From Bradyrhizobiaceae bacterium (GTDB lineage Bacteria > Bacteroidota > Ignavibacteria > Kapaibacteriales > Kapaibacteriaceae): DNA of 64,000 bases. Below, one piece after another: positions 1-7,705 of the stretch (positions are counted from its first letter, which is position 1; every line of letters starts with the position of its first letter). The stretch is taken from assembly GCA_024103135.1 (NCBI GenBank), contig JAGFIZ010000098.1, positions 1-64,000 on the forward strand. The letters are read 5' to 3'. Position numbers and translations under genes: made by a program. Below the pieces are notes generated by a model. It ran no database searches, was not told where the DNA came from, and saw only the letters and a program-made list of their open reading frames with translations.

Positions 1-515
1 GGGACTTGGATGCGCTGAGGGTAGTGCCGTCGTCCCGGCGTAGGCGGGGATCACTGCTTATTCCTCGGAGTCCCTGCTTGCGCAGGGAAGACAAGGGAGG
101 TTGTCGTCCCCGCGCAAGCGGGGACCCAGGGGATGTTGTAGCACGTAGGGGGGTGCCGTCTTCCCCGCGGTAGGGTCGTCATCCCCGCGGAAGCGGGGAC
201 CCAGGGGATGTTGTAGCACGTAGGGTAGTGCCGTCATCCTGGCGAACGCCGGGACCTGCTTGCGCAGGGAAGACAAGGGAGGTGGTCGTCCCCGCGAAAG
301 CGGGGACCCAGTACTCCTCTTTCTGGATCCCTGCTTGCGCAGGGAAGACAAGGGAGGTGGTCGTCCCCGCGGAAGCGGGGACCCAGAACTTTTCACTAGG
401 CCCCCGCTTTCGCGGGGGTGACGGGTAAAGGAGCAGTACGATCAAGCGTTGTTCACAACCAAGCATTCTGGGTCCCGGCTTTCGCCGGGATGACGGGCTT
501 TCGCCGGGATGACGA
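1..515. repeat. Cluster of REP-like imperfect palindromes
   Basis: The first half-kilobase has no convincing gene and is packed with short hairpins. Two kinds alternate: GTCCCCGC-nnAA-GCGGGGAC (106-125, 182-199, 288-307, 363-382) and TCCCTGC-TTGC-GCAGGGA (71-88, 328-345). Related forms lie at 401-418 and 473-490. Longer direct copies are visible: the stretch containing ATGTTGTAGCACGTAGGG occurs near 121-150 and 197-226, and a roughly 55-base block pairing the two hairpin types recurs near 74-128, 253-309 and 330-384. This is the usual look of dispersed intergenic palindromes (REP/BIME-like) that translate as low-complexity Arg/Gly/Pro peptides. ORFs crossing it on both strands are by-products. 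The region ends just before the hairpin at 532-562. Confidence 0.8.
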
Positions 516-531
516 GAGTAAGCAGAATGTG

Positions 532-562
532 CCTACTCACGCTCATCAACAGCGTGAGTAGG
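532..562 (-). terminator. 12-bp hairpin after the secreted protein gene
   Basis: CCTACTCACGCT (532-543) and AGCGTGAGTAGG (551-562) form a perfect 12-bp stem with a 7-base loop. It starts one base past the stop codon of the minus-strand gene ending at 564. There is no clear U-run after it, so it may act as a terminator with help or as an mRNA 3' stabiliser. Confidence 0.55.
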
Positions 563-563
563 A

Positions 564-1868
564 TCAGTGCTGTACGGTGATGACGCGTGAAAAGGTGTGT
601 GTGCCAGTTGATATCACAAGCACGTAGGTTCCGGAAGGGAAGGACGTGGTAGGAAGAAGGGCCGACCCGTTAACAGTTATGGAATGGACGATACTGCCAA
701 CAGCATCAAAGACTGTTACACTCACGCCTTCACCAGTTGGTGATTGAATCAGCAGATGGTCGGTAGCAGGGATGGGGCCGAGGTGAAGGGGTGGTTCGGT
801 GTGTTGGGGTGTACCGTTGTTGACCGATGTTGGGGCAGTGTGACGCACCACATACACACCACGCATGTTGGGATCGGAACTATTGCTGTAAACCTGCAAG
901 AGGTCTCTCCAGACGCCAAAGCGGAAACGAGAAATCTGTTCGCCGTAGGGGAGTCCGCCGTTGTCGGCAGCAACCCACGCTGAACCATTCCACCAAAAAC
1001 AGGCGTTGGCATTCGTCGGCATGCGGAACAATCCGAAGAGAACACCAGCGAGTTCCTTAAGGTCGACTACGGCTGGAAGCTTCTCGGGCGACGCACTCAA
1101 TCCATGCGATGCTTGAATCCAGCTTCTGCTACTCAGATCAAACCGCACAGCTCCAAAGCCCCCTGCCCCCCATACCTCATCGTTGTGGACCTCTACGGCA
1201 TTGAGTAAGCCACCGGCCTGCACAGGGATGGCACTCTTGCTCCAGGTAATGCCAGCATCGGCTGACCACATCGTGGCCTGCGTGCCACAAGCAACCCACA
1301 CGGTGCTGGTAAGCGCTAGATCCTGTAAGTCTCCTACCTGCTGGGCAACCTTGGTTCGAAGCCAGGTCTCGCCACCGTTGGGACTGGTGAAGACGATGCC
1401 CTGCTTGGTGTAGGCATACAGCATCTCTCTCTCACTGCACAGCTCAACTATGTCTTGGCCGGGATCCAGCGTGAAGGCCGCCTTCCAGTTCCAGGTTGTT
1501 CCACCGTCGGTGGTGGTGTGCATCCTAACGGTGCGGTCAGACTGCATGCTGAGTCCAATGACTGAGTGGGACGTTGCACAGGCACTGATGAGCCCCTGCG
1601 GTAGCTTGTCGGAAATACTCCACCACATGAATCCGCCGTTGTCGCTCAGATACACTTCTTGCTGACTGTACAACAATGAAACACTGTGATGAGCTACAAG
1701 CTTGCAGTCACTCTTTACCTTGATGCCGGCTGACTTTGTCCACTGACCCTGTGCATAACCTACCTGTGTGCCAACCACACCAAGGACTAGTATGAGAACG
1801 GCAGCCACAATCGTGAAGCGGTACCTTGCAAAGCACATACGTAAATATACGGAATTCAGGTTGTTCAT
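564..1868 (-). CDS. Secreted BNR-like protein with probable T9SS C-terminal domain
   Basis: A 434-residue exported protein. Residues about 15-40 form one hydrophobic segment ending in GYAQG, which fits a signal peptide. The middle has repeated short blocks such as TTDGGTTWNW, SPNGGETW and SADAGITW, the Asp-box (BNR) signature of beta-propellers of the sialidase/Vps10 type. The last 70 residues (VTVFDAVGSIVHS to TFSRVITVQH) resemble a type A Por secretion sorting domain, so it is probably secreted by the type IX system and attached to or released from the cell surface. The usual YPNP opening of that domain is missing, so this part is less sure. The upstream Met of MNNLNSV is kept, though a start at MCFARYRF is possible; no Shine-Dalgarno is visible. 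It shares the repeat type with the much larger protein at 18587-22060. The substrate is unknown. Confidence 0.75.
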   Translation of the reverse strand: MNNLNSVYLRMCFARYRFTIVAAVLILVLGVVGTQVGYAQGQWTKSAGIKVKSDCKLVAHHSVSLLYSQQEVYLSDNGGFMWWSISDKLPQGLISACATSHSVIGLSMQSDRTVRMHTTTDGGTTWNWKAAFTLDPGQDIVELCSEREMLYAYTKQGIVFTSPNGGETWLRTKVAQQVGDLQDLALTSTVWVACGTQATMWSADAGITWSKSAIPVQAGGLLNAVEVHNDEVWGAGGFGAVRFDLSSRSWIQASHGLSASPEKLPAVVDLKELAGVLFGLFRMPTNANACFWWNGSAWVAADNGGLPYGEQISRFRFGVWRDLLQVYSNSSDPNMRGVYVVRHTAPTSVNNGTPQHTEPPLHLGPIPATDHLLIQSPTGEGVSVTVFDAVGSIVHSITVNGSALLPTTSFPSGTYVLVISTGTHTFSRVITVQH

Positions 1869-1920
1869 GAATACGTACGTAAGGCAATTTCAATACCAAG
1901 TTGTAATACGTTGAAAAACA

Positions 1921-1945
1921 AAGGCCTTGACATTGTCAAGGCCTT
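1921..1945 (-). terminator. Rho-independent terminator of gcvP
   Basis: AAGGCCTTGAC, loop ATT, GTCAAGGCCTT gives an 11-bp perfect stem. Read on the minus strand it is followed by TTTGTTTTT. It lies about 80 bases past the gcvP stop codon, so gcvP transcription should end here. Confidence 0.85.
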
Positions 1946-2026
1946 GTTCAATATGCAATAATATGTGGAAAAAGGGAGAGTTTCCACTGCCTATCCACAG
2001 TTGTAGATAGTCAGTGGGGACGGTGG

Positions 2027-4897
2027 TTAGGCGTATTCCTCGACTGGTGGACAGGAGCAGACGAGGACCCTATCGCCGTATGCGTTATCCACACGGCTGA
2101 CGGATGGCCAGAACTTTCTGTCACGTACCCAAGGTAATGGGAAGGCAGCCTGCTGACGTGTGTAGGGGTGTTCCCATGCGTCGGCAGTGATGACGTGTTG
2201 TGAATGTGGCGCATTCTTAAGCACGTTATCCTTGGCGTCTGCCTCGCCTGAGCAGACGGCTTCAAGCTCGGCATGGATCGTCAGCATAGCCTCGACAAAC
2301 CGATCCAGTTCGGCCTGACTTTCGCTTTCCGTTGGTTCGATCATCAGTGTGCCTGCAACAGGGAACGAGACCGTTGGTGCATGGTATCCAAAGTCCATAA
2401 GCCGCTTGGCAACGTCTTCTACCTCGATGCCACCCCGCTGTTTGAATTCCCTAAAGTCCAGGATGAACTCGTGTGCGCAGCGTCCTTCCGACCCAGTGTA
2501 GAGCACAGAGTAGGCCCCACTGAGCTTGTTCATCAAATAGTTGGCATTAAGAATGGCATGTCGGGTTGCTTCCGTCAGTCCGTCCGCGCCCATCATCCTG
2601 ATGTATGCCCACGAAATGAGCAGGATCGACGCAGAACCCCACGGTGCTGCGCTCACCACATCGTGTGAACTGTCGGATGCATCGAAGATGTGGTTGGACG
2701 TCGAAGGGAGGTAAGGGGCTAATTCAGTTGTGCAGCAAATTGGTCCCATACCTGGTCCGCCACCACCATGAGGAATGCAGAAGGTCTTGTGCAGGTTAAG
2801 GTGGCAGACGTCGGCACCGATGGTGCGTGGACTGGTGAGTCCAACCTGCGCATTCATGTTGGCACCGTCCATATAGACACGTCCTCCGTACTGGTGGACG
2901 ATACTGCAGACGTCCTTAATCGTCTCTTCGAACACGCCGTGTGTACTTGGGTAGGTAACCATCAGTGCAGCAAGGTCCGACGCATGGGCTTCGGCTTGCT
3001 TCTGGAGGTCGACCATGTCGATATGGCCATGGGCGTCACTCTTTACCACCACGACCTTCATACCGGCCATGACGGCCGACGCCGGGTTGGTTCCATGGGC
3101 GCTTGCTGGAATGAGCACGACGTTGCGGTGACTGTTGCCTTGTGCCTCGTGGAACCGCTTGATGCAGAGCAATCCCGCATATTCACCCTGTGCACCAGCA
3201 TTGGGCTGGAGTGAGCATGCATCAAATCCCGTGATCTCGCTTAGCCAGCGTTCAAGCTGCGAGAAGATCTCCAGGTAGCCCTTGGCTTGCGAACGCGGGA
3301 TGAAGGGATGGAGTCCACCAAACCCAGGCCAGGTAATGGGCATCATCTCTGCCGCAGCATTGAGCTTCATGGTGCATGAGCCAAGCGGGATCATGCTGTG
3401 GACGAGTGAGAGGTCCTTGTTCTCAAGTCGCTTCATGTACCGCAGCAACTCATGTTCGGTATGGTAGCTGTTGAACACTGGGTGCTGAAGGTAGGCCGAC
3501 GTCCGCAGTAACGTTGTTGGAATCGAACTTGCAACGGTACTCAGAAGCGCTTGAATGTTCGGCATGGAATGTCCGTTGCCAGCAGCATTCGAAAAGACAG
3601 AGAAGAGTGCTTCTACATCGGCAACGGTCGTTGTTTCGTCCAACGACACTCCAATCTTGGTGCCACCGGGGAAGTACCGCAGGTTGATGTTTGCGGCTTC
3701 GGCAAGTGGACGTACCGTTTGTTCCTGTGCATGGATGACGATGGTATCAAACCAATGCTTCGATTCAACAGTGTAACCAAGCCCCCTGACCCCTTCGGCA
3801 AGAACGGAGGTAAGCTGGTGAACGCGTGTGGCAATGTTCTTGAGGTTTTCAGGACCATGGTACACGGCATACATCGCAGCAATGTTGGCAAGCAATGCTT
3901 GCGCCGTGCAGATGTTGCTGGTTGCCTTGTCACGACGGATATGCTGCTCTCTGGTCTGCAGTGCCATGCGATAGGCCGTGTTACCGGAGGCATCAACGCT
4001 TACGCCGATGATCCTACCCGGTAGGAGGCGCTTGTAGCTTTCCTTCGTTGCAAGGAAGGCAGCGTGCGGACCGCCAAATCCCATCGGTACACCAAATCTC
4101 TGAGCAGAGCCAACGGCAACGTCGGCACCAAACTCTCCTGGTGGCTTGAGCAGTGTTAGAGCCAGGAGGTCAGTTCCCACCGTTACCAAACATCCAGCCT
4201 CATGAGCTCGTGTACAGAGTTGTTCATACTCTTCGACTTCTCCGCTGCCATTCGGATACTGAACGTAGCATCCAAACACATCGTCGGTAAACTCAAACTC
4301 CTTCCATGGTCCGATACGCAGTTCGAGTTCCAATGGAATTGCGCGCGTTCGGAGGACGTTGAGTGTTTGTGGGAACACCTGCTCATCCACAAGCAGAACA
4401 TGTGCATTCTTGCGTGCACCGGTCATCCCCGCAACCATCATGTGCATGGCCTCTGCAGCAGCCGTTGCTTCGTCGAGCAACGAGGCATTGGCAATCTCCA
4501 TGCCGGTGAGATCCATCACTACGGTCTGGAAGTTGAGGAGCGACTCGAGACGACCCTGAGCAATCTCCGCCTGATACGGTGTGTATTGCGTATACCAACC
4601 GGGATTCTCCAGAAGGTTTCGCTGAATCGTCGGTGGGGTAATGGTGCCGTAGTAGCCCATGCCGATGAATGATCGTGCCTGCACGTTCATCCCTGCCAAG
4701 GCCGAAGCTTCTGCAAGCATCTCGGTTTCTGATGCTGCTTGGGGGAGGGAAAGCGGACGTGTCAGGCGGATCGATGCCGGGATCGTTTGGTCGATCAATG
4801 CATCAATGCTTGGAGCATCGATGGTTTGAAGCATGGAGTCAATAGCATTCAGATCGGCACCAGTATGCCTCGAGCGAAACTCTTCTTTGAACAACAT
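2027..4897 (-). CDS. gcvP: Glycine dehydrogenase (decarboxylating), P protein
   Basis: The P protein of the glycine cleavage system decarboxylates glycine with pyridoxal phosphate and passes the aminomethyl group to the lipoyl H protein. At 956 residues it is the single-chain form, with both halves fused as in E. coli, rather than the split GcvPA/GcvPB form. The first half begins [14 protein letters not shown]; the second carries [15 protein letters not shown] and the PLP-lysine region [16 protein letters not shown] (lysine near residue 703). It stands alone: gcvT and gcvH are not in this window. An own terminator follows at 1921-1945. It links to threonine dehydrogenase (48246-49253), which together with a ligase not seen here would produce glycine. 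No Shine-Dalgarno or consensus promoter is clear ahead of the start. Confidence 0.97.
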   Translation of the reverse strand: MLFKEEFRSRHTGADLNAIDSMLQTIDAPSIDALIDQTIPASIRLTRPLSLPQAASETEMLAEASALAGMNVQARSFIGMGYYGTITPPTIQRNLLENPGWYTQYTPYQAEIAQGRLESLLNFQTVVMDLTGMEIANASLLDEATAAAEAMHMMVAGMTGARKNAHVLLVDEQVFPQTLNVLRTRAIPLELELRIGPWKEFEFTDDVFGCYVQYPNGSGEVEEYEQLCTRAHEAGCLVTVGTDLLALTLLKPPGEFGADVAVGSAQRFGVPMGFGGPHAAFLATKESYKRLLPGRIIGVSVDASGNTAYRMALQTREQHIRRDKATSNICTAQALLANIAAMYAVYHGPENLKNIATRVHQLTSVLAEGVRGLGYTVESKHWFDTIVIHAQEQTVRPLAEAANINLRYFPGGTKIGVSLDETTTVADVEALFSVFSNAAGNGHSMPNIQALLSTVASSIPTTLLRTSAYLQHPVFNSYHTEHELLRYMKRLENKDLSLVHSMIPLGSCTMKLNAAAEMMPITWPGFGGLHPFIPRSQAKGYLEIFSQLERWLSEITGFDACSLQPNAGAQGEYAGLLCIKRFHEAQGNSHRNVVLIPASAHGTNPASAVMAGMKVVVVKSDAHGHIDMVDLQKQAEAHASDLAALMVTYPSTHGVFEETIKDVCSIVHQYGGRVYMDGANMNAQVGLTSPRTIGADVCHLNLHKTFCIPHGGGGPGMGPICCTTELAPYLPSTSNHIFDASDSSHDVVSAAPWGSASILLISWAYIRMMGADGLTEATRHAILNANYLMNKLSGAYSVLYTGSEGRCAHEFILDFREFKQRGGIEVEDVAKRLMDFGYHAPTVSFPVAGTLMIEPTESESQAELDRFVEAMLTIHAELEAVCSGEADAKDNVLKNAPHSQHVITADAWEHPYTRQQAAFPLPWVRDRKFWPSVSRVDNAYGDRVLVCSCPPVEEYA

Positions 4898-4989
4898 TGG
4901 TTGATTATTGGATGTAAGGGTGATGAATAGTGGAGGGCGAATCGGTAGAATTCTCGTTAGGAGTTATTATCACAAGTCCTGTTCACAGA

Positions 4990-5040
4990 TTCTGATCATT
5001 GATCCTGACCACAGATCTCGGTCACGCAACATGATCAGAA
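4990..5040. repeat. Nested inverted repeat between gcvP and the HMA gene
   Basis: TTCTGATCAT (4990-4999) pairs perfectly with ATGATCAGAA (5031-5040), and inside it TGACC pairs with GGTCA around a 9-base loop. Four GATC sites fall in the element. It lies 17 bases past the stop of the HMA gene and about 95 bases ahead of gcvP, so it could be a 3' stabilising hairpin, a terminator without U-tract, or an operator region for gcvP. Confidence 0.5.
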
Positions 5041-5056
5041 CTCGCGGCTGTCGGAC

Positions 5057-5380
5057 TTAGTCGCGGTACTTGCAACAATCAGGCAGTGCCTCGTAGGACT
5101 CATCTGTGGCCTTCTTTCCATCGGCATCGTAGCCGGCTGCGAGGACTGAACTAACAATCTTGTCCTTCGTGGTCTTTGTATCGTCGAACTTCACCGTGAG
5201 CTTGTGTTCCTTTCTGTCCCAATCAGATTCGATAACACCCTCGACGGCATTGGATGCCTTTTCAATACGCTTCTTGCACATGCGGCAATTACCATTGACG
5301 TCGAGTACAACGGTCTGCTCGGCAGCCCAAAGTGCAACGGGGAGGAGTAGGCTTAGTAGGACGACAAATGTTCTACGCAT
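5057..5380 (-). CDS. Exported heavy-metal-associated (HMA) domain protein
   Basis: A 107-residue protein: signal peptide MRRTFVVLLSLLLPVALWA, then one ferredoxin-like HMA domain with the metal motif NCRMCKKR (CxxC), and an end rich in Cys (DCCKYRD) that could add metal ligands. The family binds soft metals such as Cu(I), Zn or Hg; small exported forms like this are common in Bacteroidota. The start is placed at the second in-frame Met because AAAGGA lies about 8 bases upstream and the signal peptide begins there; an upstream Met at 5422 would add 14 polar residues. The gene is monocistronic here. A 7-bp inverted repeat (ACGAAAT 5429-5435, ATTTCGT 5443-5449) upstream could be an operator, but this is only a shape. 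The metal cannot be told from sequence. Confidence 0.85.
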   Translation of the reverse strand: MRRTFVVLLSLLLPVALWAAEQTVVLDVNGNCRMCKKRIEKASNAVEGVIESDWDRKEHKLTVKFDDTKTTKDKIVSSVLAAGYDADGKKATDESYEALPDCCKYRD

Positions 5381-5758
5381 GACGGTTCCTTTGATGTAAG
5401 GTGATGGAGTTGTGTAATCCATAGAAAGACGAAATTCGGGACATTTCGTTTGATGGCAAGCGGGAATCGTCCGACTCCTTGCACCATCCCGTTGTTCTGT
5501 GAGTTTGTCACCCTCGCTAGAATCAGGTGTTGGGTACCGTCGTTTCGCTAGCAGTCGTTACGAAGGAGCTTGACGATGACAACGTTGGTGAGCAGAGTCG
5601 TCGTTGAAAGACGATGGCATGAACATGTTGGACGCATGACGTTGGCTGAAGGGGGCTTTGTAGCACTGAATTCAATAAGCAGGAGACGAGAACGACATAA
5701 TCGTGTGTGGTAACACAAACCGTAAATACTCGTAGTTTTGATGCTCTTTAAAATTGTT
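5381..5758. other. Intergenic region between divergent HMA and efflux genes
   Basis: About 380 bases without a believable gene. It should hold the start signals for both divergent transcripts: the inverted repeat at 5429-5449 on the HMA side and a TAnnTTTG box at 5733-5740 on the efflux side. It also has one AGGGGGCT copy (5650-5657) and a small palindrome GTGTGGTAACAC near 5704-5715. An ORF of 72 codons on the minus strand has no family features and no start signal, and I do not call it. Confidence 0.5.
5733..5740 (+). promoter_or_regulatory. Bacteroidota-type -7 box TAGTTTTG for the efflux operon
   Basis: TAGTTTTG matches TAnnTTTG exactly, 18 bases ahead of the Met at 5759. If used, transcription would begin near 5745, which excludes the possible TTG and ATG starts at 5738 and 5741. 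No clear -33 TTG was found. Confidence 0.4.
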
Positions 5759-6829
5759 ATGAGCAAACCTATTCGTTACCTCGTCATTGGAGTGCTTGCA
5801 GCATTAGCAATTGGTGCGGGGATTTGGTATCGCACGACCTCTGGATCGTCAAACACTGGAGGACCCGGTGCACAGCGACCTACGGGTCCGGTACGTGTAG
5901 ATGCAGCAGTGGTACATGCTGTGGCATTTTCTGAATCACTGGTTCTTAACGGCGAAATCATGCCTGCCGAACACGTCGACATCTACCCGGAAATCGGTGG
6001 TCGAATTGTAGGTATCGACGTTCGCGAGGGTGCCATCGTAAGACCCGGTCAGGTGCTGTTCCGACTCGATGATGCAGTACAGAAGGCACAGCTTCATAAG
6101 CTGCAGGCACAGTTTGTCATCGATAGTGTGCAACTACAGCGATTGGAGTCGCTCAAGAAGGTCGACGGTGTAAGCATGCAAGACCTTGATGCAGCGCGCG
6201 CACAGGTGAAGATCCGCAAGGCAGAAATCGAGTCAGCCGAAGACGCCCTTCGCAAAACGCGTATCACCGCATCGTTTGCCGGCAAGGTAGGACTACGCAT
6301 GGTAAGCGTTGGCGCAGTCGTTTCCCCACAGACGTTGCTCACGACGTTGTCGGACGTCAGCTCGCTAAAGATGGATGTGTCCATTCCGGATCGGTATGCC
6401 TTTACCATTCGTGATGGCAGCACACTGCGGTGTGTTGCTCATAACAACAAGGGAGCAGATACAATTCAAGCACAAGTCTATGCTCAGCAACCAACGCTGG
6501 ACCAAGGAACGCGTACGCTTCGAGTACGAGCGCACGTTCCGGCAAAAGCCGCCGTTGTTCCAGGTACCATCGTCGACGTCATCCTCAACACCTCTGCCAT
6601 TCCCAATGCAATCCTCATTCCCACGCAGGCAGTTCAGCAAGGGATGAAGGGGGCATCGGTGTTCGTACTTAATGGTAGCCGGGTTCGTGAAGTCAACGTG
6701 GAGCTTGGTGGACGTACGGCCGACAAGGTGCACGTGCTACATGGCCTTACCGAAGGCGATACCATTGCCACATCGGGTCTGCTCGTTCTAAAGAACGGCA
6801 TGCCAGCCCAACCTATCATCAAGCAATAA
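5759..6829 (+). CDS. RND efflux periplasmic adaptor (membrane fusion protein)
   Basis: A 356-residue HlyD/AcrA-type adaptor that would bridge the inner-membrane RND pump (10219-13263) and the TolC-like channel (13268-14575). One N-terminal membrane segment (YLVIGVLAALAIGAGIWY) anchors it. A lipoyl-like half with EIGGRIVGIDVREGAIVRPGQVL follows, then a coiled-coil hairpin (about residues 100-165), the second lipoyl half (FAGKVGLRMVSVGAVV) and the C-terminal beta-barrel and proximal domains (LIPTQAVQQG). The start MSKPIRYLV is chosen because the likely promoter box ends at 5740. First gene of the efflux operon; two unrelated genes separate it from its pump. Substrates cannot be predicted. Confidence 0.93.
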   Translation: MSKPIRYLVIGVLAALAIGAGIWYRTTSGSSNTGGPGAQRPTGPVRVDAAVVHAVAFSESLVLNGEIMPAEHVDIYPEIGGRIVGIDVREGAIVRPGQVLFRLDDAVQKAQLHKLQAQFVIDSVQLQRLESLKKVDGVSMQDLDAARAQVKIRKAEIESAEDALRKTRITASFAGKVGLRMVSVGAVVSPQTLLTTLSDVSSLKMDVSIPDRYAFTIRDGSTLRCVAHNNKGADTIQAQVYAQQPTLDQGTRTLRVRAHVPAKAAVVPGTIVDVILNTSAIPNAILIPTQAVQQGMKGASVFVLNGSRVREVNVELGGRTADKVHVLHGLTEGDTIATSGLLVLKNGMPAQPIIKQ

Positions 6830-6866
6830 CGCGCCATCATTTACTCACCGTTTCGAAGCACATCGT

Positions 6867-7700
6867 ATGCGTAGTCTCACCCTTTTAACCTTTATGGCCA
6901 TTGCCACGCTTGCCATGAGTGCACAAGAACTCAAGCTTCCTGCTCTAAGCCCAACCTGCACGATCAAGCAGGGGTTTTCTACTAGCAACATCGAAATCGT
7001 TTATAGCAGACCATCAATGCGAGGACGCAAGATCTTTGGTGATCTGGTACCCTTTGGCAAGGTATGGCGCACTGGAGCCAACGCTGCAACAAAGATTACG
7101 TTCGAAGAAAAGGTCGAGATTGCTGGGAACGAAGTTCCTGCCGGGACCTATTCGTTCTACACGATCCCCGGCGAACATGAGTGGGAGATCATCATCAACA
7201 AGAACACTGGCAGTTGGGGAGCGTACGGCTATGCAAAGTCCGACGATGTAGCCCGCATCAAGATGCCATCGCAGCGAATTCAGGATGTTGTGGAAACCTT
7301 CTCCATCAACATCATCAACATTACATTCTCGAGCTGCGAGATCGAACTGCTATGGGAGAACACACGAGTAACAGTGCCTGTTGTATGCAGAAATCAGGAA
7401 CGTCTGGCTGCCGAGATTGATAAGGTCATCAACCATCCCGTGATTCCATACCATCAGGCAGCAACCTACCTGTACGAGTCGCATGGCGATCTGAAGAAGG
7501 CCCTCGAGTATTCAACAAAGGCAACGGAGCAAAGCCCCAAGGCCTATTGGACCTTTATGCTCAAGGCAAGAATTGCTGCACGTTTGGGCGATAAAGCCAC
7601 GGCTCGTCAAGCCGCTGAGCAAGCCATGAATGTTGCAAAGGGAACACCAGCCGAACAGGAATATCAGCACCTGGCAACGGAGCTCATCAAGTCGCTCTAG
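6867..7700 (+). CDS. DUF2911 protein with C-terminal TPR-like helices
   Basis: A 277-residue exported protein: signal peptide MRSLTLLTFMAIATLAMSAQ, then the DUF2911 domain (about residues 25-170) with the family sequence RPSMRGRKIFGDLVPFGKVW, RTGANAATKITF and PAGTYSFYTIPGEHEWEIII. The last 100 residues are helical with repeat character (YLYESHGDLKKALEYSTKA, ARLGDKATARQAAEQAM), like a pair of tetratricopeptide repeats. DUF2911 is common in Bacteroidota and has no assigned function. The gene lies 37 bases after the efflux adaptor, and its TAG stop touches the GTG that could start the next gene. Its place within the RND operon suggests a periplasmic role linked to export, but this is inference. 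Confidence 0.9.
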   Translation: MRSLTLLTFMAIATLAMSAQELKLPALSPTCTIKQGFSTSNIEIVYSRPSMRGRKIFGDLVPFGKVWRTGANAATKITFEEKVEIAGNEVPAGTYSFYTIPGEHEWEIIINKNTGSWGAYGYAKSDDVARIKMPSQRIQDVVETFSINIINITFSSCEIELLWENTRVTVPVVCRNQERLAAEIDKVINHPVIPYHQAATYLYESHGDLKKALEYSTKATEQSPKAYWTFMLKARIAARLGDKATARQAAEQAMNVAKGTPAEQEYQHLATELIKSL

Positions 7701-7705
7701 TGCCC

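Noticed and set aside
58-466. Overlapping Arg/Gly/Pro-rich ORFs of 66-112 codons
   Set aside because: They translate the REP-like palindromes on both strands; no start signals and no family features.
1-515. Possible CRISPR array
   Set aside because: The repeated parts are palindromes of two classes with irregular spacing, and the intervening sequence is itself repeated. There are no unique spacers of equal length and no cas genes.
5548-5766. 72-codon minus-strand ORF upstream of the efflux operon
   Set aside because: It overlaps the likely promoter and the start of the adaptor gene; composition is not protein-like.
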